Below, piece after piece: positions 35,513 to 47,659 of a stretch of 64,000 bases of DNA. The DNA comes from Tachypleus tridentatus (taxonomy: Eukaryota; Arthropoda; Merostomata; Xiphosura; Limulidae). The number at the start of each line of letters is the position of its first letter. Position 1 is the first letter of the stretch. The stretch spans positions 37,561,771 to 37,625,770 of the forward strand of contig NW_027467782.1 of the NCBI RefSeq assembly GCF_004210375.1, in the 5' to 3' direction. A model generated the notes under the pieces. That model was not told the origin of the DNA and ran no database searches. It saw only the letters and a list, made by a program, of their open reading frames with translations. Both the position numbers and the translations under genes were made by a program.

Positions 35513-35950
35513 TTCACTTCGTTTTTATGAGCCTAAAAACACACACCTAAGATTATTTATTATACTTTTCGTGATGACACCTTTGTATTTTATGTTTCAT
35601 CAATCACTTCAAAAAGAAACATTCGAGGTTATTTCACCTGATTTATAAGAGAGCTTCTCTTTTCATTAAGGACATTTTTCATAAACTAAATTATGACGGC
35701 GACATAATTTAGGAGTGTCTTTGAGATCTTATGAACATGATAATCCATGTTAAAAACTGTGTCTAACAATCGATTCTGAACATTAAGCTCTAATCTAACT
35801 GTAATTAATATACTCACAAACGTAAATAACAATAAATATCTATTTTCCTTAACTTCTTCAGCACCTTTATTTTGTACATTGTGTAAGCAAAGTTAATCGT
35901 TTTTTTATCATCTTAATGACGAGAAAAACCACATGTAGATAAAATATATA

Positions 35951-37385
35951 CGCTGCTAGCCAAAATCTTAAGGCCAATGAACATAAATAAAAAATATGCA
36001 TTTTGCGTTGTTAGACTCAACCACTTATTTGAGTAGAGCTTCGAAAGATGGAAATAAGAAAAGGAAAAAAACACAACATTTTTAGCATTTAATAGGGAAA
36101 ATGTGAACACTATGAAATAAGCCTAAATACTAGCTGGTCAAATGTTTAAGACCATACCAAAAAGAAGTCCTAAACAGGATAGAAAATGCCCAACAAGAGG
36201 TCTCAGTAGTGAATTGCACGGCTGTCATTGCGAATAACTTCAAACATTCGCTTTGGCATGATTGACAGAAACGTTTGCAGAAGGCTGACTGGAATGTTAT
36301 TCCAAGTGGTGAAGATGACTTTACGAAAATCATGCACTTTTGAAATTGACGTTCATTTCTATAGACTTCCTTTGCCATCCACCCCAAACATTTTCATTGG
36401 GGTTCAGTTTGGACGAACACGCTGAATGGTCCAAAAGAAACGCGTTATTCGCCATGAAAAAATCCTTTGTCCTGCGGGTATTGTGGATTTCAACGTTGTC
36501 CTGCTGAAAGATCCAGTCATTTTTACACAAGCGAGGGTATTCAGTCAATAATGGTGACTGCCAATATCGCCACCTGCTGTTTGACGCCCTTGTATAACCT
36601 GAAGCTCCATTGTTTCATGGAAGAAGAAAGAACCCCAGATCATGATGGAAGCTCCTTCACTGTGTCGTGTAGAAAATGTCTTCGGTGAGATATCCTTGTC
36701 GTGCCAATAACGTTTGAAGCCATCTGGACCACCCAGGTTAAATTTTTTCTCATTAGAGAACAAAACATTTGTCCACTTTTCTACGTCCCATGTTTGGTGC
36801 TTCTCAGCAAAGTTTAAAAGAGCTGTTTTGTGGTGTGGAAGGAGGCGTGGCCTTTGAACACGTTTACGTTTTCTAAAGCCTTTCTCTTGTAAATGCCGTC
36901 TTATTGTTTTTGAGCTGCATTCTGCGTCCGATAGGGCCTTAATCTGGTTCTACGATTGGCTGGTGTTGTCTTGCTGGATAAACCGTCGAATCCCAGTGCT
37001 CAACGTAAGCGAAATTTTTTTGGTCGACCACTTGAAATTCTCGTTCCGGTCAAGGTCTTTTAAGATATTTGCAACAGTAGTTTTACTACGTTCAATCACA
37101 CCAGCAATGGCACGTTGAGAGAGACCTTGCTTTAGCAGCTTGACAGTTCTGCCACTTTCACACTATGTCAAGTTTTCAGCCTTTGCCATATATTTTCCTC
37201 AATCTAACACAGGAGATGTCAGTGGGAGATGTTGAGAACGCTAATGCTTGAACACAAATGATTAAATTTCGTTACGTATTTACCTATTAACGCTTCGTTT
37301 GAGTATGGTAATAAAGTTGTGTTTTTTATTTTCACTTTTATTATTTTCATCTTTGGAAGCTCTTCTCAAATGAGTGGTTGAGTCT
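35951..37385 (-). mobile_element. Tc1-like DNA transposon, one end lost
   Basis: The left end at 35951 (CGCTGCTAGCCAAAATCTTA) follows a TA. A further inner repeat (GCTGGTCAAATGTTTAAGACC) lies near 36133, as in IR/DR-type Tc1 elements. Subterminal inverted repeats match between about 36010-36057 and 37336-37384 (GACTCAACCACTTATTTGAG and its complement). The outermost about 60 bases of the right end are missing, so the element cannot be mobilised as it stands. Confidence 0.85.
36135..37189 (-). pseudogene. Tc1-like transposase pseudogene
   Basis: Minus-strand reading begins MAKAENLT and meets a stop at once, then continues as KLLKQGLSQRAIAGVIERSK (helix-turn-helix), GFRKRKRVQRPRLLPHH, VLFSNEKKFNLGGPDGFKRY, ASIMIWGSFF, GSFSRTTLK or, in another frame, IFQQDNVEIHNTR, and LNPNENVW. 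The DDE positions can be seen: the first is changed (SNEKKF where the family has SDEKKF), the second is FQQDN, and the third lies in LNPNEN. Several frameshifts and stops are present. Confidence 0.85.
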
Positions 37386-37389
37386 AAAA

Positions 37390-39590
37390 ACAGAACACAA
37401 AAAATCACCTTCACACGTTTTCGAACACTTCAAATCAAATAAAAACAATATAACCATAAAAAACACCCAATTACTAAATAAAGAAACCAACATAAACAAA
37501 CTCAAAATCAAAGCATTACTTATACAGCAACTCAAGCCCAAAATAAACATCAAACATCTAAGCACGCCCTCTACATTCCTTCTCTCAATTACACAACTCT
37601 CTTCACACATGTGGTCAGCTATCAGTCACTTACCTCTTCCTTTCTTTGTGAGCTTGACGACGATCGAAGAAGGTCGAAAAGTTGTTCGCTTCTCTTCTTA
37701 TAAGTTTTCTTAACACATTCAAGCAGTTTTTAAATATATACATTTGTGTATCAGATCTCTGGATTCTATCAGAACATGACGTGTATAAAATTCAACTTGG
37801 TACGTATTATTCTTTATCCTTGACGAGTCTCCTCTTTATTACGTTACTTACTTTACGTATTACTGATTCAAATCAGTACAAATATGAATTTGAAAATAGA
37901 AGATAAATAAATGTTAATACGTATTAAATTTATGATATTTTGTAACAAGTTTGAAAGAAACAATGTTCTTTTTTAAGATAAATATATTTTAATACAAAAA
38001 TTATAATTTATGAAAACCGTTATCACTAAAGAGTTATTACAAATGATGGATTATATACAACAGTTTTATAAACTTGTAGACGTTAATAGTGCTACTTCTC
38101 GTTTAAGCTATTTAGTTTGATAGGCTGCACATCCTTACAAGCTGAATTTTTCCGCCGAATATATTTAACATTTTCGAAGTAATAATAATGTAAAGTTGAT
38201 TAACTGAAGTTAAACTGCTTGTAATGTTAAAAATCTATAAATGCTGCTAGCCAAATTGTGTAGTTTTCCGAATAGTTAGGGCTAATCACAGTTCTAATAT
38301 TGCATTCTGATGGTTAGTGACTAACAACATTCTTCACGTAATACTGTCTCTCGGTTTTTATATGAATCAAGCGCGTCGTTCGAAGTTTCAAGAATGTTCT
38401 AGTGCGATTTCGTAAAAGAAATTTTGTGTATTACTCTCAAGAAATTTCTACAAATTTCTGGGAAAGGCTGGTTTAAAGAAAATACAAATACCAATCAAAT
38501 TAAAGTATTTTTGCTTTTAAATTTCTTCTTTCCCACTATTTTATGATTGGTTATGTTAAAATAGTTTTAAAATATAGATGAAGTTTCTATTTTTGCTACA
38601 ATTACGACCAAAATAAATAAGATTATAGATGTTTTTTTTAAGAATGACTCCACTAACACAGTTTTATGAACATATAATTTTATGTGTATCTTTTTGTTCC
38701 ATCTAATACAAAGTTAGTTTTCAGCTACAAGTGAAATGTGGGTGTACTGTTAGAATTCCATTACCATTTGACTTTCCTTCAAGCCTTCTTTTGTTAATCA
38801 TTTCATCTGTGATTATTAAAAACTTTAGTAACAATTATTTGGTGCTTGTTAAAAACAAAACAGACCTGATTATCCGTTACACAGATATTTGTGTGTTCAA
38901 CGTGTTTTATATGTTTTTACAGCAGTTTCTTAACTTTATATTTGTGATTAAGATTAGAAAAAAAAGATTGGTACAGTTTTCCATGATGATAATCGCTTCC
39001 TGTAGGCGAACTGTTGGTGTGACGTTTAAACTTAACAACATTTACGAGTTTAAAAACACCTGATAGCAACAAATATTTTTAAATCTTCCATATTAAAAAA
39101 AGTTGTATCCATCTTAATACAAAAAAACTGTTTTCCTTCCTTGTTATAACCACGGCAGCCTGAGTCACCTAGCAGGAAACATACAGAGCAATGGACTAAT
39201 AAAATGGACAATTTTGTCAAACAGTTGACATTGATGGTGTCTGTTTGCAATATAACACATTCACACGGCTGAACAGGGCAGATATCAATTGGCATCTAAT
39301 GGGTTTATCTTTACTCTTTTCGAAAGAGCTGATATCCTACAAAGCTATGTATAGCAAGAGATGTAAGACCTGTGGGCATCAAATAATATTACTGTTTCCG
39401 GAGGTGTTCAGATTCGTAGGCTGGAGTCATGTATATATTTGTATGGCTCCTATAATTGTGGTAAACTTTATATCCACAACTCATAAAACCCCCACAGATA
39501 AAGTATTTATACATCTTTGAAAAACAGATACGATCCGTCAGACACCTAGAGACTTTTGGAAGAAAACAGTAGCGTATTTTGGAAAGCACT
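37390..39590. other. AT-rich intergenic sequence
   Basis: Open frames of up to 111 codons (37378-37713, 38731-39063) have biased AT-driven composition and no domain. No repeat array seen. Confidence 0.4.
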
Positions 39591-39604
39591 AAATTTTCTA
39601 TTGA

Positions 39605-39905
39605 ATTTTTTTTAATTTCGCTCAAAACTACTTAATTGTTATCTGCGATAGATGTCCCTAATTTTGCAGTGTAAGACTAGAAGGAAGGCAGCTAGTCATC
39701 ACCACTCGCCGCCAACTCTTGGGTTACTCTTTTACCAACATTTTACCAAGATTGACCGTCATATTATAACGGTGGTACGGCTGAAAGGTTGAGCATGTTT
39801 GGTGTAACCGGGATTCGAACCTCAGATTACAAGTCGAACACCTTATCCCACCTGGCCATGCTGAACCTTGAGTCGAACACCTTAACCCACCTGGCCATGC
39901 CGGAC
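39605..39905 (-). mobile_element. SINE-A with a duplicated head
   Basis: Reverse-oriented. The terminal segment GAGTCGAACACCTTAACCCA (with small changes) occurs twice in a row, near 39832 and 39869, so the tRNA head is partly duplicated. Target duplication ATTTTCTATTGAA-like at about 39592-39604 and about 39906-39918. Confidence 0.85.
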
Positions 39906-39918
39906 CTTTTCTATTGAA

Positions 39919-41610
39919 AAGACTAATGACTACTTTAAAAATTTAGTGGAGCTGTTACGTTACTTTGTGTTTTCAGCCTTTTACAGGTTTTCTTTCATTT
40001 TCTTCAATAGTGTGATTAAGTTTTCTCTTACATATATCGTCTAGTTAAATTTAAATCATTTTTTATCGTTACTGACTTTAATTGTCCTGTGGTCTTTATT
40101 TTTATAACTTTAATCACCAAAGTATAAATTTCTATAATTATATCTCTTCTTGCTGTAGTGTACATTCGAATTTTGTCTCTATAATCTCACTGGCAAGGAC
40201 TCGAATCCACTCTTATCTTTTCACCAAAAAACACTAACATCTGTACAGTTTATCAAAGTACATGTTTTGTCTTTATTGATGGTAAAAACATTGCATATAT
40301 TCACTTCTTTATTGATGAATTTACTGTTGCTTACTTCTCATCCGACTTGTATTCCTGATGATAAAAAAATAATGGTAATTTAAATTACGATGATTTTCAA
40401 AACCAAGTGTAGATGTTTCTCAAGACCGTTAATAGTGTAGTGTCACATATTTTACTGTACACATTATTAACAACACATTGACTATATATAGTTTGATTCG
40501 AGTTTTAGCATAAAAGGCAACTGTATTTTTTATCTGCACATTTTGTTTTTCATATTTTAACTGTCTGAAAGAAGGAACGTGCCAGTAGTTACATCGTAAA
40601 ACTGAGCTTTGTTTGCGTGGAATTTTACCCGTTTAGGTTGTGGTGACCTTCGATTTTGGTTTTTAAACGTTGTAGTTGTTACTGTGTGTTTTCTTTGTTA
40701 AGTGGATTATTTTCATTTTTCTATAATCGACATCACGGGAAACAGATGCAGTTTCGGTTTGTTTTGTGTTACACAGTTGCCATGGCAACTGTAGACGAAA
40801 CGTTAAAATTCTGATGTCTGTCATGCTCCATCTTCTCGCATGCTGTATACCGCAGTATATTTAGAATCTGAGAACGTAGAGAATCAAAGTAATTTTATTT
40901 ATTAAATAAGTTATTTACACGCGTGCAGAATTAAACATTGAACAGCTCTGTATATATTATGCTTTAATTAAGATAATTTTGAATCTGTGAAGGATTGTTG
41001 CGTGTAAGTACAGTGGGATGCCTTGATCCAGAGACCAAAACACTCTTAACTTAAATACCGTTGGTTGATTTTTGTGTAGACTAAGAATAAGGACAAGTTT
41101 CATGTGAAGTTGATTTCCCAATAATATCTACAAATAAGGAAAACATAATTTAGATTTTATCATGAGAAAACTGTCTGGATTAGCTTAAAATTAACCGAGA
41201 ACTTGGAAAAAAATATAATTTGTATTTTGTAAAAGACAGTATTATAAATAATGTACATTCATTTGTTAGTAAGACGATGGTGACTGTTAACTTTATTAAT
41301 TAATTTAATTAAGATCGAAATATTGGAACAATCAACAGATGTTCATGAAAACACATAACTATGATTAATGTGTTAAATATATTACAAGTAGAAATAAGTA
41401 ATTCGTCTTAGAGCGAGAATATGAAGTTTATTAATCATACCGACTAATTTGTTTTATATTTATTGTTTTTATAACGTCAAACCTTGGATATTTTTAGAAA
41501 TAATGAAACCAATTTAGAAGAGGACTTTATTGACTGTGAAGAATTTTGTAGAGTTTGTGTTGTTGTTTTTTTTTTAACATTGTCTGGAGAAGTACTCTGA
41601 TCTATATATT
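39919..41610. other. AT-rich intergenic sequence
   Basis: No coding exon, array or transposon signature recognised. Confidence 0.4.
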
Positions 41611-41614
41611 ATGT

Positions 41615-41740
41615 TTGTAATTAATCGCAAAGCTACAAAATGCGGTATTTGTTCTCAGCACACCATGGATATCAAACCCTGCTCACTATAGTTGTAAATC
41701 CCGAATGCATACCGCTGTGTCACAGAGGGGTCTACTCGAG
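41615..41740 (-). mobile_element. SINE-C-like copy, reverse orientation
   Basis: Contains CACACCATGGATATCAAACC and GCATACCGCTGTGTCACAGA, the reversed B-box and A-box regions of this family. The short frame 41640-41843 is SINE-derived. Confidence 0.65.
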
Positions 41741-42489
41741 CTACCCAATTTGTATCACTTATTTATTTCATCTTCAACTTAAGTTAAACTTTAAAAAAAT
41801 TCAAAACCACAAGTGCAGTGGCATGTTGTCAACTGCACATTAGTTCTTTAAGTCATGTGTTGTTTGAATTTCAATTTTTAAAAGAATATTTTAAATTATT
41901 AAACATATAAATTTATAAATTACTAAGTAATATTAGCGTGGCAATATGTATTTATAACAACTCACATTTTCCCTCAGTCTGCAATATTAAAAGTAAATAC
42001 TAAATTGAAATACTGTTTTGATCTTCTGCAATAGTGGTGACGAAAGCCCTTTTAATTGTGAAAACTACTTTCGAATAATAAAACCAGTTATATTATTGTA
42101 ATGTAGTCTAGTAAGGTGTATCCTTAGGAAAACCGAGCTGAAACCCTTTTACATACTATATAGCTATAGTTATTACATAGCAAAATACTTATGTTATATA
42201 ACTGAGAGAGATCTTGTGAAACTAACTGTGTCTAGGTGATTAATTTAATTAGTAGAGTGTGTTGTAAAAGCTAGTAAATAGAAGTTAAAGATACCAGCTG
42301 GTTTACTTCTGTATTGTTTATAAAGATTTGTATAGGTTGAATTAACTAGTTTCATTCTTGTTTTATACTTTCAAAAGGTGAGTAACGATCTTTTAAAGTA
42401 AGTTACTCTGGGATTAAATAAAACTTAATTTACTTAAGTGGAATAAGTCAGATTTTATACTTTATTATCAATATCTAATATAAAAATGC

Positions 42490-42663
42490 AAGAAATGTCG
42501 TACTTATTTAATTAACATTTTTACGATGTTAAATCAAGATATCGTCAGGTTTAAAGAATTACACATTTTTCTGTTATTAATAACTGATATTTTCATTTTC
42601 TCTCGGTTTCATGTAATCGATACAGTACGTAAATCGGTTTTAAATACGACTCTCTCTCTTAAG
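42490..42663 (+). repeat. Duplicate of receptor intron 3 end
   Basis: Matches about 29950-30132 in the same orientation (TTTAAAGAATTACACATT, CAGTACGTAAATCGG, TTTTAAATACGACTCTC, ending in a pyrimidine-rich acceptor and AAG). Confidence 0.75.
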
Positions 42664-42778
42664 GTTCAACTGAAGTGGTTCTTAAGCGCCATTCCTCTGG
42701 GCTTCAAAACCTGAAGCTGTGAGATATCCTTGGTGGATGGTAAAGCTAGCTCTTATTTCGATGTTTTATTGCTCTGTG
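42664..42778 (+). pseudogene. Broken copy of receptor exon 4
   Basis: Aligns with 30133-30241 over its whole length (CAACTGAAGTGGTT, GGGCTTCAAAACCT, TTATTGCTCTGTGG). Read in the parental phase it gives TEVVLKRHSSGLQNLKL and then a stop. The donor GTAAGT of the parent is GAAAGA here. So it is a decayed membrane exon from a lost paralogue. Confidence 0.75.
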
Positions 42779-43840
42779 GAAAGATACATGTTATGTTCCA
42801 GTTCTTGATATTTAAAGTATGTGGAACAGGAATTAATCATTTTATCATACAGTTGTGGGAGAGTATCTGACCTCAATACCGACTATCTTTTAATTGAATA
42901 GCAGGGTTAGGTGTTCAATTGTATCTCTCCCACATTTCAAAATGTCAAGTATGCTCAATGCTTTTTTTGGGAAGTTCAAATGTCAGTACGTTTAATTAAC
43001 CTTACGAATGAAACCAAACAAGATTTTCAGTTATAGCTAGCACTACCTACCGACATTCTATATAATGATTAAACATGTTTTTCCTCACAGTAACTATTAT
43101 TTACTAAATTTTTGTGTGAAGATTTATCAAGTATTTATCGTAAGTGAATAAAATGATAAAAAAATACATTGTTTTAGATTTAATATACAAGAAACTGAAA
43201 GAAAAAAACACTTTTTTGTTTCTCATTTTATTGAACAGCAGTGTTATTTATATTACTTACCTTAGTGCTTCAGTAAAGTTTGGCTTGTGTGCCCAAACTG
43301 CTGTTAGAAATATCTTCCTTCATGTGAGATACTATAGCCATGTATCTTCTTTCATACGAGATATTATGTTGATACATCTGATTTCAGGCTAAGTATTAAT
43401 TTAAGACCTTCGACTGTTTATGAGGTACTATTTTGATACATCCGCCTTCATGTGAGATACTATATTTGATGGTGTGAAATAATGAAATATTATGACTGAA
43501 TACACTTAGCTAAGGAATAGTGGCAATTATTTATTGCTTAAGCATGAGAGTACTGTTAAACTTATATCTGTAGGTAGATTCAGTTTAAATAAATAAAGGC
43601 GCAACCCAATATCTCTAACTTATGTAATAACGTGAGAGAAAGACCTCGACAGAGAATAAAGAGAGAAACTTATTTCCTGTTAAAGGAAAAATGTTAGGCT
43701 CGGTGTGATTTAATGATTAGGATGTTATATTTTGTATCAGAGGGTCTATGTTGGGATCTGATGACAAACAAGCAAACAATTTATTACACATCACATTTAA
43801 GAGCTACGAGTGTATTATTGTGTGTGATTCTTTTTCCTTT
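42779..43840. other. AT-rich spacer
   Basis: Contains short diverged direct repeats around CATGTGAGATACTATA (about 43320-43470). No gene recognised. Confidence 0.4.
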
Positions 43841-43844
43841 TTTT

Positions 43845-44096
43845 TTAATTTCCCGTAAAAGTACATGGGGACTATCTGTGCTAGTCGTCCCAAATTTAGT
43901 AGTATACGACTACAGGGAAGGCAGCTACTCATCACCTCCCACCGCCAACACTTGTGCCAACGAATAGTTGGTCACATATTATAACGCTTCAAGATTGAAA
44001 GGGTAAGCGTGTTTGGTGGGACGGGGATTCGAACCCGCGATACTTAGATTACGAGTCGATCGCCTTAACCACCTAGTCAGGCCAGGACCACTTGGG
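43845..44096 (-). mobile_element. SINE-A copy, reverse orientation
   Basis: Body GTCCCAAATTTAGTAGTATA, then TCATCACCTCCCACCGCC; head at right with CGGGGATTCGAACCCGCG and CCTTAACCACCTAGTCAGGC. Confidence 0.85.
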
Positions 44097-44710
44097 ATAC
44101 CACAATTGATAGTGGAGGAAGCTATATACTGACTGTCTGCCTTCCCTCGTGGAAAGTTTCAGTTTTAAGATAACGTAAATTAAACACTAATTCCTGCAAT
44201 CTAATCTTTATTGATATATATATTTGACTCTTGAACTACTCTTGTTTGACTGTCACTCTTATAGCATGCCAACACAGCACCAAAGTGCAGGGCATTATTT
44301 CGTTTAGTAGTAACTGGACTTAACCAAGAACCCTCAGTCCCATAGTCTGGATTACTGGTAGTTCGCTTAAAGAAGTGAGCAATAGGCCGCAAATGCTTTT
44401 ACTGTTTAAGCCCGTATTCCTCGCATTCGTGGGTTAAGTTTGTTGTTTTTCTGCATGATTCTCACTGTTTTCGTATGAATGACACACAGGTTGGTTCTTC
44501 GAAGAGTCCTACCAAAATGGCCTCACTATCCTGTTGAAAGCTATGACGTGGAGCTCTGGAATCGCAGGTCAGTCTTGAAGTCCTGAGCTATGGGTACTTC
44601 ACTCCCTAGGTTTTCTTGCATTTTGTTTTATACAGTATTACATCTTCGGTATGAAGGGTCTGTAAGGAAGCGATATAATCCATATCGGGTAGTAAGACCT
44701 CACAGATTGA
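44097..44710. other. Non-coding spacer
   Basis: Nothing recognised. Confidence 0.35.
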
Positions 44711-44713
44711 TTG

Positions 44714-45015
44714 GTTTTTAATTTAGCGATGACTATCTGTGTCATCAGTCCCTGACTTTGAAGTGATAGATTAGAGGGAAAACAACTTATCAACACCAAA
44801 CATCACCAACATTTGGGCTATTCGTAACGAACAAAATGTTAGATTCTCACGTTCTTATGATCATGTTATTATTTAATTTGGGTCTTGTGTTTGAGAAGTG
44901 GTACTACTGACCATGCTTCGTTCTTTCAGCTGTATGTGCGTCATAATAGTAACAGTCAATCCCACTTTTCTTTAAGAAAAACTCTTCAGACGGTAAATGG
45001 TGTGGACTGATTACC
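44714..45015. mobile_element. Two SINE-A pieces in opposite orientation
   Basis: 44714-44850 is a reversed, worn body (TAGAGGGAAAACAACTTATC). About 44910-45015 is a plus-strand piece (TTCTTTCAGCTGTATGTGCG, then AACAGTCAATCCCACTTTTC). About 60 unrelated bases lie between. Confidence 0.65.
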
Positions 45016-45451
45016 TTACCAATGTTTTTTGGTTCAAAATTACGGTCTGTTAAGCCTAAATCACTGGGTATCTCCGACATGGCAACTTATCGCATTATGC
45101 GCATAATATATCAATTAATTGTACAAAGAAATTTATTCAAACTAAGAAGTTTGAAGCTTTGTTGTCTTCTTTATTTTAATAAAAGTTTTAATACCCACAC
45201 TAGCAGTATTGAAATACATTGTTACATCAAGTAGATTTCTCGTGATCACGAAGTACATTATGTTGAAGACTCGAAAGAAAAAACTTAAATTTACATAACA
45301 GTCTGATGGCAGTAGTAGTAGCTTGGCCAAATTGTTGCTTTATGAAGTTTGTAGTGATTAGAGGAGTTGGATATCTAACAACCAAACTCTCATTCGAAAT
45401 GATGCTTCTTTACTCAAACAGATAATTAAAGTAAAACAATATATAAGTTAT

Positions 45452-45715
45452 GTGGATGTCACTCTACGAACCCAAAACACATTTCAAAGATGAAGAGAAG
45501 TATCTATGAGGATATTTATTAAATTAAACATTTATAGAAATATGAAAGAACGTTTCAAAAACTGAAATGTTACAGTAACAAAAAGTACATTAACGAAAGC
45601 TGACATTACTTATATTACTAGTTTGTTAAATGATTTATGCTTAAGTTTTGGATGCTTTTGTTCTCGGTTCATTGGTAATTTAACTGAGAAATGGACATGT
45701 TAAGATGCTGGGTGC
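45452..45715 (+). repeat. Segmental duplication, block 1 partner
   Basis: Partner of 22060-22312, the 5' flank of the receptor gene. Confidence 0.75.
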
Positions 45716-45744
45716 AAAAGTACCTTAACTTCAAATAAAGAGAT

Positions 45745-45985
45745 AGACATGCGTAAAGTCGGAACATGTAGTCGGTTTAGGTTTGAATTTCCGTCACACC
45801 AAACATGCTAGCCCTTTCAGAGATGGTGGAGTTATAATGTGACGTGCAATATAACTATTCGTTAGCAAGTTGGTGCTGGGAGGTGATGACGAACTACCTT
45901 CCCTCCACTCTTATATTGTTGAAGAAAGGACGGCTATCGCAGGTAGCCCTTGTGTAACTTTACGAAAAACTGAAAACAAAACAAA
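45745..45985 (+). mobile_element. SINE-A, worn, in the duplicated flank
   Basis: Plus orientation, CACACCAAACATGCTAGCCC to GCCCTTGTGTAACTTTACG. Its position relative to block 1 matches the SINE at 22327-22605. Confidence 0.75.
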
Positions 45986-47021
45986 CACATCACGATATAC
46001 TTATCCAGTGTAACTTTTTTATATAATTTTTTATACTTTTTTATATAATTGTTTAATTATGCTGATGGTATGAGTATCCTAGCCCTCAAAGTATGAGGTG
46101 CTAAAGTCTTGGATAAAAAGATTTCTCAATGTTCTATATTGATATTAAGGTTCACACTCATGTAATAACTACAGAGTAAATGTTGAAAATGTAACAATGC
46201 AGCGTATGACCGAACAAACAGAATTAGGAAACTAAAATTACTACACGTCTTTTTTATACAGATGTGTATTTTTTTTGTAATAAGGATTTAAAAACGTGAA
46301 TGACTATGATAACTAATTAATTTTAACCATTATTTTTTATTTTGTAACATAGATTTCTGAGATAAGTACAATTCGATACAGTGGGCATTCAGCGCTCTGC
46401 CCTTGGCGAGAATACAGTTGAGAACAGCTCTTTAGGTAATGAAATCCAGCTATTATTACATACTAACATATTAACACTAAATAGTATCAGTAAGATTAAA
46501 ACACTAATGTGATTAACAGCAATAACAACTTTTTTTATATTAACAAATCGCATCAACTGCTATATACCAATAATAATGAGAGACAAAATATTTCCCAAAA
46601 CGCCATTTGCATGTCCAGCCTGATACTATATGCAGTTTACGTGATTTTATCATAAAATATATATAGCATGGGTATTAATGCAGAGGTTAGTGAAGCAAAG
46701 AAGGTTTTCCGATAATAAAAGAGTTGAAGAACCACTTCAAACGAAGATATCCTTTGCCCTTATTCCTCTCTAAATGATTTTACACTTCTTATGATTTAGT
46801 GTCTGAATTGGACTAAATACGACAAAAAAACCGGTAGTTAAAAGGTATTTGAATTAAAACTTTTAATTATAATCTCATTTATAAAACAACACGTGATCGA
46901 CCATATCATTACAGACGAGGCCTATCGTTATCACTAGAGATCGTAAAGACAACAAGATTCGTAATGTTGTTTATGAATACAGATAACAGTACATAAAGCT
47001 ATATATATATATATACGAGAA
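45986..47021. other. Duplicate interval lacking the Ig exon
   Basis: About 46800-46880 still resembles intron 1 (about 24255-24315: GTTAAAAGG, TTTGAATTAAAACT, TCATTTATAAAA). Between the SINE and this point I find no counterpart of the Ig exon: no IWY and no YTC motif in any frame. An exon-like stretch 46359-46434 contains a stop. Confidence 0.5.
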
Positions 47022-47342
47022 ATGGCCCGGCATGGCCAGGTGGGTTAAGGCGTTCGATTCATAATCCGAGGGTCGCGGGTTTGAATCCCCGTCGCACTAA
47101 ACATGTTTGCCCTTTCAGCCGTGGGGTCGTTATAATATGACGGTCAATTCCACTATTCGTTGGTAAAAGAGTAGCCCAAAAGTTGGCGGTGGGTGGTGAT
47201 GACTAGCTTCCTTCCCTCTAGTCTTACACTGCTAAATTAGGAACTGCTACCGAGCTGAAAGGGTTAGTATGTTTGGTGCTACATGGATTCGAACCCGCGA
47301 ATTGCGGGTCGAACGTCTTAACCCACCTGGCCATTCCGGGCC
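47022..47342. mobile_element. Composite SINE-A: plus copy joined to a reversed head
   Basis: 47022-47254 is a plus-strand copy up to AGGAACTGCTACC. From there to 47342 it is a reversed SINE head (GAGCTGAAAGGGTTAGTATG to CTGGCCATTCCGGGCC). The two heads face outwards, giving about 85-bp inverted ends. Confidence 0.85.
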
Positions 47343-47414
47343 TACTAGCTTCTAATATTCATGATTTGGGATATATATTGTATACAAATTATACAGAGTA
47401 TTGCATACTTTCGC

Positions 47415-47530
47415 TGAATACAGTGGTAAGTCTACGGATTTACAACTCAAAAATCAGGGGCTCGATTCCTCTCCGTGTATTCAGCATATAACCCGACGCA
47501 GCTTTCCTATAAGAAAAACACACACACACA
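47415..47530 (+). mobile_element. SINE-B copy
   Basis: ACAGTGGTAAGTCTACGG head, GGGGCTCGATTCCTC B-box region, tail TATAAGAAAAACACACACAC. Confidence 0.8.
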
Positions 47531-47659
47531 TGAGGTACAGTGAAGAAGTGGTCGACTTATTTGTTTAGAATTAAGCAGAAAGCCACACAATGTGATATCT
47601 GTGTTATCCCTACCATGAGTATTGAAACGCGATTAATGATTTACATGTTATAATTTAAG

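Noticed and set aside
36228-36688. Plus-strand frames of 65-73 codons over the Tc1 element
   Set aside because: Antisense shadows of the minus-strand transposase pseudogene.
37378-37713. 111-codon plus-strand frame next to the Tc1 end
   Set aside because: Its beginning overlaps the transposon's subterminal repeat and the remainder is K/N/I-rich AT-driven sequence.
38240-38256. TGCTGCTAGCCAAA resembling the Tc1-like left end at 35951
   Set aside because: Only about 13 bases agree and nothing further matches; it could be chance.
46359-46434. Exon-like stretch with acceptor-like CATAG and donor-like GTAATG in the duplicate of the receptor locus
   Set aside because: The frame I followed ends in a stop and it shows no similarity to the Ig exon.
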